The position numbers and the translations under genes are program-made. Shown here piece by piece: positions 1 to 13,700 of a stretch of DNA of 64,000 bases. The stretch comes from Colius striatus (taxonomy: Eukaryota; Chordata; Aves; Coliiformes; Coliidae), in assembly GCF_028858725.1 (NCBI RefSeq), contig NC_084767.1, positions 35,071,519-35,135,518 on the forward strand, given 5' to 3'. Under the pieces are notes generated by a model, which was not told where the DNA came from, did not search any database, and saw nothing but the letters and a program-made list of their open reading frames with translations. Within the stretch, counting starts at the first letter, position 1, and every line of letters begins with the position of its first letter.

Positions 1-68
1 GACTGAATATGGATGAAAACTTTGAAGAGTCTTGCAATACGTTTGAGCTGTCTTATCAGAACACATGA
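1..68 (+). CDS. PLEKHM3: PLEKHM3, C-terminal end of last coding exon (partial)
   Basis: The first 68 bases read in frame 3 as a 21-codon peptide, LNMDENFEESCNTFELSYQN plus T, followed by TGA at 66-68. This closely resembles the C-terminus of vertebrate PLEKHM3 (from memory the mammalian tail has the same LNMDE...FELSYQNT pattern). PLEKHM3 is a pleckstrin-homology scaffold with a C-terminal cysteine-rich zinc-binding region, reported to scaffold AKT during muscle differentiation. The PH domains and cysteine-rich region lie off the left edge, so only the tail after the last cysteine cluster is visible. Support comes from position: in human, PLEKHM3 is the next gene beside FZD5 on the same strand with its 3' end facing FZD5, exactly as here. 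The match is short but specific, and synteny makes it strong. Confidence 0.88.
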   Translation, partial: LNMDENFEESCNTFELSYQNT

Positions 69-1148
69 GTTCCTTAAGGCAGTGGCCAGCTTTAAGAAAA
101 TCCCTTTTCCAGCTGCCAGCTCAAGCAACTTCTCAACTAGGCAGATTTTTTTTGCAAAATAATATTTGACCTTCTTCATGTGTGAATAGCAACTGCCAAA
201 GTGGCCATAAAGCCCTGTTGGCTTTGAAATACCAGTGGCTAAACTGCATTTTGCATTGATGTCCAGCTGTTAGCTCTCATACAAAATGTGGTTTATTTGA
301 AATGCTTTAGGACTAGCTAATTAAGCACCCAACTTTTTCTTTTCCACCTCTGGGGAAGACTTCTTCTCAAGGCAGAAACTACTTGCTGCCATGACCACGT
401 TATTTTTTATGGTATTCATTTAGAATTGATGAATCATCTACTTATTTATGTGTATTATTTATTTATTATTAGCCTCAGCAGAGGTTCTGGTGAAGTGTTT
501 CACAGAACTCAGTAGTGCAGCAATGATTTTAAACCTATGTGCTCTGCTGATGCAGACCTGTGGTTCCATTTCCTCATTTTTCCAGAGAGCTATTTTTAAA
601 AGATCAATGCATTTAGACATCACCTCCTGCTTGAGGAAAGAATCTCACATTGAACCTTATTTGGGGTGCTTGCAAATGTAAAACACAATAATTCCTTCAG
701 CTGTGTTTATATATTTTTAACCACTTCAGTGGAGGCTATACGCAGATAAGCAGGGGACTTGCTACTGGTTTTGTTCAGGTTGGATGTATTTGTTAAGCTC
801 TGTCACTGAAATCCATGGAGTGACATGCAACTGTGTGAGGCCATGTCATCATGTCCAATAATGTCATGTTGGTTCTGACTTCCTACTAGTCTCATGTTTT
901 AAGACATTTTAAATGTCCTCCAACCTGAACTTGTTAAGACTGATAGTTAGGAAAGCAGTCTTGCCCATGTTAGTTAGAAAATACTTTAAAAACTGAGAAA
1001 CACTAGTTTACTCTGTTCATGTGCAACTTGTGTCCTTCACTCTCTGTGAGCTCTAAGGGATTTTGTACTTCTGCAGTGACTTCTGTGGTGGAGAGTGAAG
1101 TTCCTCAAGTTATAGTTCTGCTCCACACACCTGGAATACAGAGAAGTA

Positions 1149-1227
1149 TTAAACAATATATTGTGAATTAAACATATTAAACATATATTAAACATAATTA
1201 AACATATATTGTGAATTACATATATTG
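1149..1227. repeat. AT-rich tandem repeat (TTAAACATA-like)
   Basis: About 80 bases are made of imperfect copies of ATTAAACATA, flanked on both sides by AATATATTGTGAATTA or ATATATTGTGAATTA. The whole therefore looks like a local duplication. It lies in the presumed PLEKHM3 3'UTR. Confidence 0.75.
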
Positions 1228-4200
1228 CAAAGGGGAGTCCATGATGGATTTAACTGGGGAGATGTGTGTGGTCACTGGCAATATGATTAATACATTGTGG
1301 CTTCACCTCCAGTGAGTTCTTGGAGATCATCCTCATTCCAGTCCACATTGTTAACACTTTCTCCAGACCCTGCAGTAGTATATGTACTACATACATTTGA
1401 AAGCATTCACATATGTATACACACACACATCTATATAAAGAAAGCAAATATGCTTTCCAGTGAAAAAAACCAGTCACATGCATGTCTGTCTTTCCTCTCC
1501 TCTCGCATAGGTTTGTGAAAATGCAGAATACTGATCTTCAATCTGCAGGCTGTTGTATTCAAGGCAGAAAGCAGTCTTCATCATAGAAGCACCTCACTAA
1601 TTTTAAAAGTATTTTAAATTTATCATGCCTCCATTAAAAGGGAAAATGCTACAACGAATTGCCTTGTACTGGAGTATAAGTGGTTGCCCTTTCCAGCCTT
1701 CATTCAAGGAAAGTAGCTGAGTCTGAGCTTTCTCAAATTTGAGTTATCAACTCTATCTATATATATAAAAGCATGTTTATATCTGTGTACATTAGACAAC
1801 CAGTGCCTTTCTTTTTCAGGAGTCCATCCTTCTCTCAGTGGGATTTTTTGGAAGGAAGTGAGAATTTTTCCATGTTCTTGGCAAAGTAGTATAGGGATTC
1901 CCATATTTAATAAACCTGAGTCATGCACCTTTGTCACTAAAATTAATACTTCCCCTGCACAGTGGTGTCTCTGTCTCAGCTCACTGTTCCTCATGTGGAA
2001 TGAGTTGCTTTCAGCTGTCATCCTTAAAGACAGAATGTTTCTTCCAAGTCCATTCCCACGTGAAGAATTCTCTGCATGTTCACAAATGCAAACACTGGGG
2101 AAGTATTGTGGAATTAGTCACGCAAACAGGAACTGCAGTGGTAATGGCTGAATAAACAGTACACTCCCATGTTTTTAAGCATGTGTCACTACAAATAGTA
2201 CTGTGGCAAAACCAGTAGCTCTGAAACTGTCAGTATCTGGCAGGTAGTATTTTCAGTTAGCTCTAAACATAATGGTCAGTCATTAAAGAAAAAAAAGATA
2301 GTGTTCTTTGTATCATTGTGCTCTGTTATTTAAGATACAGCACTGGTTCGTGTCCAGCTCAGTTTAGCGAAGGCTGTTTGTGTGCTCTAACAATAACCCC
2401 AAAGAATCAAGGTTCAGACAGTGAAAACTGTTAGTTACTTTGACTGATGTCTTGATCTCCAAAGTACCAATCATGAGGGTGGTTAGATATTCTAGGTGAA
2501 TTCTGGAATAACAACATAGGCAGCAATGGAGTTACTTTGAGTTTGTACAGGTATCACAGAACAGTTTCTTTGTTAACAGAGATTTACAGAAAAAGATTGA
2601 ATGTTATTGGCAAAATGGCTGGAATTAGTCCCGGGTCTGGAACCACTGCCATTACTAATGGCAAAGAGGACAAGAGTGTCATTACTGTCTGCTGGCAGCA
2701 CCTGAAGGTTACCGTACAACGCAGATCAGATCCATTTCTTTGAAATACAGTATCAGTGTAAACAAGCCAGTTGCTAAAATGGTTATGTGTTCACTTCTGC
2801 TTTGGAAAAGTAATGTACCTTGTCACGTTAGCTGTAGGAGCAGAAGACGCTTCCTCTCGGGGATGCCTAGCTCCTATCCAAAAAAAAGTTATTCCATGTG
2901 AATGGGTAAGATAAAGTCTTCTGTCACCACCTTTCATAAGAGTAATGAAAAGCTCGATCCTGCCTTTGGAAGGTGCAGATGCAGGAGGAACAAGCCCTGT
3001 TCATTTTCAGGACTGCAAGGCAAAGGAATAAACTGAAACTCCTGCTCACATTACTAATTTTCAAAAGACCCCCACCCTACAAAGGACAGTTTTCCTACAA
3101 GAACCATCTGCTAGCAGGAAACTTAGGCTGGCATTCTGTAGGTGGTTTGGATTTTGGAGAATGCTGTACCCTCACGTAGTTGTCTCTGCTCTAACGCCTG
3201 TGCTGCATGCTGGTCCCCACTGCTACTCCTTTCCCATTCTGCAGCCCATAGCCTGCACGTGGCTCTGCTCTGCAGACTCCTGGGTGGGCATCAGCTAGAA
3301 AAGTACCTGACATCTTTCCAGATTACACAACTCTACTCACACACAGAGATGAAGTTATATATTAGTAGTCCTAGTCTTGTCCTACCCATGCATGAAAAAA
3401 ATTGGAACAGTAGCATTTCATTGTGAATCAAGAATAAAAATGTTTGTCTCCGTCACAGAGAAGGTGCTTTCATAGCTGATGGAGGCAAAATTGATCTGTA
3501 CATTCAGTTACTGCTTTTCCTTGTACAGAACTTGTAATCAGTATAGAAATAGGGTTCTTCACTGCAGTGGACTATAACCCAACCCCATATAACTACTTAG
3601 AAACTGCTCGTCTAATTTTAGTTAGTCTGTGGTTGTTTTAATCTCAGATGCTGTAGAGATCCTTATTCAATTCTCTTTTACTCTTTACCCTAACCCTCTA
3701 GCTTTCCTTTAATGGGAGGAAGGACCTATCTAGGGGATACAAAATCCAGCTTTTCTTTTTAATATTATCAACCTATAAAATGAGGAATTTGGACCTCTCG
3801 TGTTTCCTTTTTTTCTGCTGTCTCAGGTGGTGAAAAATGATGGTTTTGTGATGTGGCATAATACTGTGGCTGGCACATACCCATATGAACTCATTGCTGG
3901 GATGATGGGAATTGGCAGTTGTGAAAGTGAGAGGAGGTACTTTTTGTTGAGGAACTTGAGTTTTTCACAATACTCCACAGCAGGCTGTTTGTTAGGAGTG
4001 AATCATCAGGGCACCTCTAGAGCTCCTCTTGTCAAAGCTTCCCTTAATATGAGGATACTGCATGTATTAGAACAGATTGATGATAATGTCCTGAAAGACT
4101 TAAAAAAACCCCACAGGATGACTGCTTACAATGAAGTGGGAAAGCAGCACAGTTTTGCTTTTTCCCTATAGCAAGAGAAGCCACTAAGTTTCCAGGGCTT

Positions 4201-6349
4201 CCCAAGGTCATGGCCTCAATGGCAGCCAACTGTTGATCTGTATAAAGTAGATGTAATCAAATAATCATCATAATCTTCTCTCTTTTTCTTCTGCTCAGCT
4301 GCCAGCCAATCCCCTTTCTCTCTCACTGTCTCTGTCCCTGTCCCTGCCTTTTTGCAAGGTGCTGAGCTTACAGCTACACTTTGAGCCAATTGTGTTGCTT
4401 TTGAACCAGTCGAGTCTGGTCATTTTCTCCTTCATAATTTGCCTTCCAGTTTTCCCTTGCCAGTAGAGTGCCTTACAGTACTGTATATTAGTATATCTAT
4501 CTTCCTATTTTGGATTTCCTGATTGAATCTGCTGTTTGATTAACTTGTAGGCTTAAACTGAAACTCTCCTGTGGCTGCACATGCTCTGTGGTAGGGGCAG
4601 CTGAGTAGATCAGTTTGCTTGTTCTGTGCTCATGAACAAAGCCTGTATATACCAGCTCTGAAGACACCAGGCTACGTGGAAACTCCTCACTTTTGCTCAA
4701 TTTGGTGCCTTACATTTTCAAAAGTAAAGAATTTTGTCAGGAATGCTCTGCCATGATGCAGTGTGTTTGGCATTGGAGCTCGAAACCCTTGCTCGTGACA
4801 GTTTCCATCTTACTGAGTGCTGATGACAAAACTCATATACTGTCTATGCTTTTAGAGGGAAATAGGAAAAAGAATGGCATGGAGATGGTGTTGGTTTTTA
4901 CTACCTGTGTTTTGGAGGCTATCTGGGCTTTTCTTCAGCCAGAAAGGCAGTTGTGCTTATGTGAGACCTTCAGGAGCTGTGCGTATAAAGGCAAGCATGG
5001 CGCATTAGAACAGGGTTAGGTCATGTGCAGTTTGGCTACTTCTGGAAGCAGTGGGTAGCGTGTGCCATGTGGTGAGGGGCTCCCAGCCAGTACTCCCGGT
5101 CCATGTGCCCAGCTGGGTTCAGTGCTGTTGACATGAAGGCATTTTCTCAAAGCTTGGCTTTAATGCAGCCTGGTTCCCTGAAGGGTAACCCAGGGTTTAG
5201 TCAGCATTACCTTACAGAGAAGGTTAACCTGCTTAAATTTTAGCATTATGTGTCTAACTCTTACAGCGTATGCCAGTCCTGGGCACATGTCCGTACTGAC
5301 TGTGATCTTTTACACTCACTTTCAACACCAGTAGCAGGAATCCCATTTGACAGTGGCAGTGCCCTTGCTGCATATTAGTGGTGTAGTGGAGAGACAGCCT
5401 GGATGGTAATGTGCAAAGTCTTTCTTTACTTGAAAGCCCTGGTGTGCACACACTGAATTGAGTCATATCTTAAAATGCCGGTTTTGTCCACATTCCTTAG
5501 GGTGGCCATTAATCCAAATCGTAACGATGCTACTTGTGGGCAACATCAGAGAAATCCAGGCCTGAAAAGCAATCAGCTGTCTAGGACTAAAGTGTATGAG
5601 GCCTCATCTATGTGCCCAAGTGTCAGTGGCTTAATTATTTATCTGTCTAATCCACGTGTTAAACCAATCTAAATCTTTGAATACGCAGCATTGTTTTGGT
5701 GGAAGAAGGATTGCAGTTTTGCTAATGCACTTATCTACAAAATTGATCCTGCTTAAACTAAAATGTGCTTTCAGACTGATTTTTAATGGCATTGATACTA
5801 AGTTAGTTTATACCAGTCCCATTGGTACTTGAGCTAAGCAAAAGTAAGAATTTGTGAGCAAAAATGTGTGTTTGAAGGGCTTTAAGTGATAAAGGCAGCT
5901 TCCAACTGGAGTTCAGGCCAGCCAAATGCAGCTGAGAGGTGGGGGGAGCCAGGCATGCACAGCGGGGCACAGGGGCCGGTGCTGCCCCCGGCAGCCTATG
6001 CCTTCCTCCCACCCCAGCACCAGCTCACCTGCAGCACTTCCAGTGGGTCTTGGCATCACTGGCAGCACATCCTGTATTTTTGGAAAACCATTAAATGTGT
6101 GTGCTACTCTGTTAACTTATTTGCAATGTCATTATGTCTCTTTCATTGTTCTTGTGTTTGCATTGTTTGGGGATTTTTTACTTTTGACAAAGATTTTTTT
6201 TATCAAGGCTTAATTTATTATTGATGTGTAATGATGTTATAATTTAAGTTCAGTGAGCTGAATTGTTTGTTGACACTTGAGCAGGGTTTATTTGGGTTCA
6301 CTTGAGACAGCATCAGAGCACCAGTCCCTCATGTATAAAGGCAACTCTC

Positions 6350-6355
6350 AATAAA
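6350..6355 (+). terminator. Candidate poly(A) signal AATAAA
   Basis: A canonical AATAAA is preceded by a TGTA motif and followed about 30-50 bases later by T- and GT-rich sequence (CCTTTTTAATTGGCTTTCTGG is the region). It is a plausible alternative end for the PLEKHM3 transcript. Confidence 0.35.
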
Positions 6356-7674
6356 CACTAAAAAGAAAGCTACTAGTCCTTTTTAATTGGCTTTCTGGTG
6401 AGTACTGCACCTGGGTAGGACAAGCTTTGAAAGAGTGATATTTTCCTTAAAAATGCTGATCAGCTGGTGAAAGTCCTCCAAACCTAAGAAAATGATTATA
6501 TTTACTGTTCCTAGGTCTGAGCCAGGAGATGTCTGATAGTATTGTCAATGACTGCTTCAGGTTTATGGGTTTGGATTCCTAGTTAAATCTCTGTGTTTTC
6601 AAAGCCACAAGTGCCAGGGTTTTTAATTGTGCTGACCCCCAGGGACTGTTGAATGCACAGCTCTTGAAAGGCCTGTGAGGGGCATAGGGAGGCACCTTCC
6701 TCACTCCTTTGTTGACATGTGGACCTCTGCCAGAAAGGTCCAAGCTCAAGGCTTTGAATCCTAAGGAAGGGAGAGGCATCTTCCAGCTGGACGGAAGGGA
6801 CTGACAAAGGGCTGGAGGGGTGGGATTTTGCCCACATTTTAAGGGCTCTCCAGCTGATGGCTGTAGGAGCAGTCATGACGTCTGCTCTTCTGGGCTGCTT
6901 CTTCCAGTGCACCAGATGAGGAACTTCTGCAGCTCCTTGGACCTGTGGACTTGGTGACTACGAGGATTGCAGCACTGAGCCATGGGGCCACAGGCCTAAA
7001 TCCACTGCCTGAGTGGTGGCCTGAGAGCCACCAGATAAATCCATGCCTTGCCCCATGTTCTTGTGGCCTTCAAAGAGAAGGCTGTATCCCTCCCTCACTG
7101 TCCTTCTGCTCCTCCTCAAAAAGACCAGAATTCCACCAGGAATATCAATCCCCTGTCCTGCGGGAACCTTTGGACTTCATCGCTGCGATGAAATCAGCTA
7201 CAAGCAAGGAGTTAATGTTTGACTGGGACCACACAAGCTGCATGCGAAAACCATGTGCAAGATTTTCTCTTCCTCCTTATTCGCTTTACAAGGTGAGCAA
7301 ATTCCATTACGACGTCTCCTTTCCCTTCCACTGCCACCTCCCTTCCTCACTTCACCCTGTAAGAGATGGTGAGGAAGTGCTTCACACAGACCAGAGGCTG
7401 TGGTGTCCAAGGGAGCCTTGGGAGGAATACAGCTTCCTCTCTCTTCCTTGCCCCTTCACAGCCTCCCTCTTGCACTCTGCTACAGTGTATGACCCGTTAC
7501 TGAAGTGAGTTGCTGAAGGAACATACTTCAATAGCTGTCATGGGCAACTTGAGGCTGGAGTTTCATGGAGTGGTTGCCTTGGTTTCAGTCAGGAGATGAA
7601 GTATTGGGATTTTTGTCCCTGTTACACATTGTAATTCTGTGAAAGCTATGCCCTCCATTGAAGCATTAACTGCC

Positions 7675-7680
7675 AATAAA
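7675..7680 (+). terminator. Candidate poly(A) signal AATAAA
   Basis: The hexamer sits in GCCAATAAAGTTTTGC, with T-rich and GT-rich sequence downstream (around 7740-7760). It is the most downstream well-formed signal in this first part and a candidate for the distal PLEKHM3 end. It could equally end a separate noncoding transcript. Confidence 0.35.
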
Positions 7681-7700
7681 GTTTTGCATTGGCAACCTTA

Positions 7701-10700
7701 GTTCTTAGTTCCTGCACAAACACCTTCAAAAGCCATGCCTTTTGGGTTGTTCTGTTAGCCATTTATGTTAATTTATCAGCTAGCCTTCAAGGCAGCAGGC
7801 CTCAGACAATACCAGTCAAGCTGTGATTCGCAGCAGCCCTTCCAGGCCCTTGGGAAACGGGAGCACAGTGGTATTTGTTTCTGATGCTGGACAAGCATGA
7901 TGGGCACCCACAGAGTACCTACCCACTTTGTTCATCTCATGGTCCATACTTTTTATGGTGGTGAGACAAGTCAGTGTTTTATAACCATAAAAGCTTGTGT
8001 GTTTGGGAATACTAGTTCATGGGCAAATCTTCTAACCCCTTAGGTCTAAGAACCAGTCTCTTGGATTTTGTGCTTTCTTGTTCTTGTTGCATGTTAAACA
8101 CTTCACAATAGGTTGAGCCAGCAGAGTTGTTCCTCTCCTATGACCAAGTCCCAGAAGTGATGGTATGGTTCATATCACCTAGGCATGCCAAGCCAGACTC
8201 CAGCTCTTCTCTTAAAGGTCAGGACTTCATTTTTAAAAACTTACCCTTCTAGCACTTAGACTCAAATTGATGGTATTTGTTTTAATATGGGAAGTTGGCT
8301 AGTCTTCTAAAAGGTGGCAGAATTGGAATGTAGCTGCTGTTCTGGGAGTAAGGGACAGTGTCCACAAGTTTAAGAAGTCCTGAAAACACTGTCTAAAATA
8401 AATAACACAAACTCCTTGCCCAGAACTATGCTCCACGCTCAAGAAAACAATTTTTATTTTAATTTAATTTTTTCCATAAGCCTGATACAATCCCAATTAC
8501 AGTACAGTAATAAATTGACCAAAATGGACCTAGTTTCCTCCTTCTTTCTTTAGGGACAGAGAGAGACTTTCCAGTTCTGAGGCGTACCATACCTTTTCAG
8601 TGAAAGGCATGCTGAGGGCAAATTAAAATTTGGGGGGGGGGGGGGGGATTTGTGTGTGTACACACATAGTCCCTGAGTATTACCACAATGAGAAGGTGGT
8701 GAAAAGCATCTCAGATAATCAGGTGTCACAAGTAAAACCAGACAAGTCTCCAAGGCAAGCAGGAGTAAATTCCAACCACTTTAAGCATAGACAAATATAA
8801 AACTTGGCATTGAGGCTGTAATCATGCTAAAAAGTCAGTCTGCTCTTTATAGTAAGTCACTTTTTATTTTCTATAATTGAGTTTGAGGCATTAGCCTCAG
8901 ATACCAGAAATGAAGCTGTGAGGTTCATCTGGAGCTCAAGAGTTAAGTCAGATAAGAGCTTGTGTTAGGGCTGAACTTTCACTGTCTAGAAAGTTCCCAG
9001 GTGTTTATCATGTAGGTACAATATGATTTATTTTCAGGTGAATAAGAATGGTTAGTAAAGTTTTGTTTAAAAATAAGAAAGTGCAAGTTACTGAAACTGT
9101 GTAAGAAGCTAATAGATGTAATCAGTGTGCATGGAGCAATTCAGTCCAAAGTGCTTTCATAGTACTATAAAGATGATAAGTTAATCTCGCTTGTGACTGA
9201 CACTGCAGGCAGGTACCTAAAGTGCAGCAACTAAGTTGTGAAACATGATGAGTGTCTCTCCACTGGATTGTGCCTTGCCCTGCAAGTAATCCCACTGAAT
9301 TCTGAGAGCAGGGAATACAGACTCCCATGGGAGCAAGGTTAGGGTGGAAAAACTGAGACCCCAGCACCATTCTGTCATCAGACATTGGCACACAATTGCT
9401 TGTGACACTAGTGAATGTTTTTTGTTGTGTACATATTGCAAAATGTCCTGTTCTGGCTCGAACTCTGTACTTCTGAGGAACATTTGCCTCTGATTTAACA
9501 GACAGCACAATCAATCCTTTAAGCAGATACAAGTAAGCAGTGCTGACTCTAATGAAAGCTGCATTTAGTGAAAGAACCAAAGCTAGGCTCTCAGTGTTTA
9601 GAGACATGAGCTGTAAGCAGTGTATAAAATTGGCAGAATCCTTGTAAAAATGCATGTGCATCTAGCACAGAGTTAACCCTGGGTGATAACAGGTAACAGA
9701 GGACGAAAGCATAATAAAATATGAGTCTCTACTGTAGGTATTTAGGCAGCATTGACATTGTTAGCTGCGCTTAGAGATTTATGTCGTTACTGTGCTGTCA
9801 TAAAACAATAAAGTACTTCTGTGAAGGGCTTAGGGCAAAGGGGAGGCAGAGAAGTCTCACTATATAAGGCCCTCCTTCAGCACCCATGGTAATCCATGGG
9901 AATGTTTCCATAGCTGTCGGGCAGGAGTTCTGTGGAGGCCTGCTAGGGGAGGGCAAGCAGAAGCAGCACGTTTCCTATGTTTGGAGCAGGTAACTAGTGA
10001 TTTTGTCTCAGGGCATATTGTCACCACCAAATTTTAGGAGCCTAATGCGGCTGACAAGTCCACCTTGCAATCGATGGAGAGGGGTGGGGTTTCCTCCCAG
10101 GAGCAGGGATGTATCTGAACTGAATTGTCCTCTGGTGTTTCGTACAAATATTGACATGGACATATAAAAGCAAACACGACATTAAGGAAAACATTGTGCT
10201 CAAGGTGGTCATGACATGATGGGGGCAAGAGTCCAGTGGCCCCGGGGTTTCTACACAGCATACCCTGGACTTACACCCTTTCTACTCTGGACTGTAGCAG
10301 CTCCGTTTCTCACACTGGGCTCACAGTAGGCTTCCCTTCAACGTTTTGGCTGCAGGACCAGACTTTGCAGCTGACCTCAGTGTTTATATGTAGTGGACCA
10401 AACTGAATGCCAGTCCCAGTCAATCAGAGGACATGGGAGTTTAGATCCAGGCACAGTGCCTGCCTGTCCATGGGCCTGCAGCTCTAGCTTGTCTTCCCTG
10501 CTCATTGCTCTACTCTTCATGATGTTATGGCAAGATTTCTTCTCCAAGCTGTGGTGATACACGTGGCCTGTTAGTCTTGCTGCAGAGAAGTATTGGTCTT
10601 CCAACACAGGTGGTTTCTATGTAGCTGTTCCCTGGTTAGATGCCACTGCCTGGGAAGGTGTTTTCCTGCTTCTTTCCAAATGCAAGAGGGTATTTCTTTT

Positions 10701-13700
10701 CCATCAAAGCACTTAGCTGAAGTGTCCCACAGCTGTCCTGCGAGGGGTGGGGGAGTTACCTGCTTCCTGACCCTGCTCGGGACAATGCTGCTCAAAAATC
10801 AGTCAGCTTCAAAAAAAGGAAATACCTCTGTCAAGGGGGAATATTTCAGAGCCAGTGCTGGAGGTGTGGCCCAGGTGTGTTCCCCTACTCCCAACAGCAC
10901 CACAGGCTCCTACTCCACAGGACCGCTTCTTACCCTAGTGGAGCACTGCAGGACACTCTGTCCTTGCATCTAATTGTCCTTGTGCAAAAAAGGGTATTAT
11001 AACCTCAGTTCAGTAAGAGATAAACATTCTCTCTGACGTGTGTACCCAGAGCAGAGTGCTGCTGCACTAGTGTCCCTTTGGTTTTGTGTGTGATATTTTC
11101 CCATGAATATCTCAGTGGTATCCTCATCATATGAGCTCTTCAGCCTCTGGGATGGTGAGACAGCCTGGGAGACTAAGATAACCCTATTAGTTTTCACACC
11201 TCTTGCTCTTCACAGCCACCCATTAAAATTATTTGCTTTAACCTTCTCCATAGGAATTTAGGGGGGACCCTTGAACAAACAGTTGCAGACTGGCAGGGAC
11301 ATGCACGCAGCAGATACATGGAGCAGAGCGCGTTTCTAGCTCCTCACACTCTTTATTGACCTGCCTCACTGATTGGAAAAGACTCATGTCCCCCCCAAGG
11401 CCCCCTCTTCCTCCCCAGCCACACCATTGTCACAGCCAATTAGTGCATTGTTAGGGCACACAATGGCGCTGTGGCCACTGGAATGGGCTGCTTTTGTGCG
11501 TCTCCAGTCGGCTATAGGGGCAGTCAAGATTCATTTAGAGCCTTACACAACATGGACAGAAAATACTGTCAGAAAAGCAAAAGGGGGAAAGAAAAGGGAG
11601 GAGAGAGAGAGGTAGCAAGGGGGAGGGGGGTGGGAGGTAAAGTCCGCTATTCAGGGCTTGGCCCAGCCGCATGAAAGGCCCAAGAAGCAGTGCCACATTG
11701 AAGACACCCCTTGGAACAACAAAAAGGAGACAGAGCTTAATAGTAATTAGTGGGCAAACTGCAAAGAGCACGGTGGCTCTCCGGTGAATTGTTCCTGCAC
11801 TTACTGCCACCACTGCCCCTTCCCCCTTCCCTCCAGATCCGGCCAGGAGGGAAGCAGCTCAGGGATGGGAACTGGCAGCCCTCCTTTACCCACCATGCTC
11901 TGGGGAGGCCTCATCTAGCTCTTCTTTGTGACAGGTAAATTGGATTTCATTCTCTAAAGCTTGTAGCCATTTACAGGAGGTACTGTGCAGCCAGAGCAGG
12001 GCACAGGGGCATGGTTTTGGGATCAGCCATTGTGCCAATGGAGAGGGCCTTTAAAGCAGCCCTGTCCCTTTCTGCAGCTTGGCACAACACACCTTTCAGC
12101 TGGGCTCTGTTTGTCCATGGCCTCTCCCTCTTTCCCCAACAAAGCCTTGGAGGTCACTGCTGTTGTTCCCTTCTGCTTATGTTATTTCCCTCTTTGCTCA
12201 TAAAATAATCACCTCTACAGGGTTTTTAACGATCTGTTTAGGGAGAGGCCTGATAGCAACTCTTGTCAGCTCAGTTCAGGTAAGGAATCTGCTCAGGCTG
12301 AAGAGCAAACCCTGACCTCCCTTCTCAACAAAAGTCTGCGCAGTGCAAACAAGACTTGCATCCACCTCTTTCCTCTCATTTCTGTGCCAGCTCTCAGTCA
12401 TGCTAAGGCCTTTGTTGGTACATACAGAATTTCTTAAAGCATGTTCTGGCCCAGCATAGCTTGGGCTTGCCTTGGGTAGCTGCATGTGTTCAGCTGAATG
12501 TGTTCAATCTCTGATGCCACAGAGATCAGCTTGTTGCTTTTATAAGCCTCAGCTCATCTCCTGAACTGCTTGTGCTAGGTTTCGTCAGGAGCTGATGTGC
12601 CCAAGTTAGCTGTGTCTCAAGAATACGCCAAGACAAACCATCCATAAGGCAGGTTTGACCTCACATATATGTGCTCAAGTATTGAGAAGAAGTTCAGGGC
12701 ATCTTAGCCCAAATGGAAAGTACACAGAGATAAAAAATTATGGATAATTCATTTTGTGTTGTCAGGGAATCTAAATAAAATATATGGAAGAAAGCCACAG
12801 GGCCTGGTGGCTAGTTTGTTGTTCCTTCTCAGCTAATTGATGTGCATTTCAGCTATCCTTGGGTACAGGGGTGCTGGAACAGGTGCTGATCTCAAGCACA
12901 ACCACATAAAACCCCACAAACTTTAACTTGGCTTTTGCAGATTCAGCTTTGTATAAATTAAACCAGACACCAACTGACCAAATTTAGTAGTCTTTGCTGG
13001 AAACACTTCCAGACTGCAGTGCGTGAAAGTGATACATGTACACACACACATACAGTTCTGGACTACTGTCTCTCTTCTGGCAGAGACTGCAAATACCTCA
13101 TTCCCTCTATTAGCAACTGGTACAACACTCTTGTCTCACTAAGATATCCAAGCAAGCTTAGGAAATGCAGTTGCTGCTCCAGTACCAGTCTTCTTCCATG
13201 ACTTGGAAGCCGCAGCCAGTCTATACAAAAGAAGTTTGACTGTATTAAAACAGCGAAAATAAGATTCACAACCAAGACTTTTGGTCTGTTCAAAACCCCA
13301 TCACAGATTTCACACGAGGCTGAGGGCAGCACAGCAGGCATCAAGGACTCGGATGGCAATGGTGAGATGGCTCCCGCAATGCAAACACGATCAGAGTGTA
13401 CATGTCTCACAGAGCTGGTTGAAGGCACTGTCTCGCAACACGGAATGTGTCTGTCTCTCACCAGCCATAACACATTTTCTCTGCTAATTAGCAACATCCC
13501 TGACAGAGTCTCAGCTGACAGGATTACACTGTCTTCTCACCTTGCCCTCTCCCTTCCTCCCTAAAAGCAGGATGTTCAGTCCTTTCAGGATGCAGCCTGG
13601 CTGGCCCAGGTGAGGAATTGGCCTTGTTTCCCTCCAGACTGCCCCCCTATCAGAAAGGGATTTTGTCTCCAGGACAATCAGCCTGGCCCTGACTGAACAG

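Larger units (their letters stand above)
69..7700 (+). other. PLEKHM3: PLEKHM3 3'UTR, length uncertain, then downstream DNA
   Basis: No conserved coding sequence is seen after the PLEKHM3 stop. The stretch is moderately AT-rich, repeat-poor, and fits a long 3'UTR. Canonical AATAAA hexamers on the plus strand occur at 1909, 2151, 3433, 6350 and 7675. Open frames of 60-190 codons here (for example 3800-4171 and 6945-7508) have no recognisable domains and look like chance. A short AT-rich tandem repeat lies at 1149-1227. Where the transcript ends cannot be decided without RNA evidence. Confidence 0.5.

Noticed and set aside
3800-4171. 123-codon plus-strand frame with a hydrophobic beginning
   Set aside because: It lies in the presumed PLEKHM3 3'UTR, and the hydrophobic start is a T-rich run. 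No family is recognised.
6945-7508. 187-codon plus-strand frame before an AATAAA
   Set aside because: The translation has no domain, repeated low-information sequence rich in Ser, Pro and Cys, and no splice context. Most likely it is 3'UTR or intergenic DNA.
9122-9661. 179-codon minus-strand frame
   Set aside because: No recognisable motif, and a second frame overlaps it (9217-9510). It is consistent with a chance opening.
13063-13497. 144-codon minus-strand frame
   Set aside because: No domain or homologue recognised, and two plus-strand frames overlap it. It is taken as chance.
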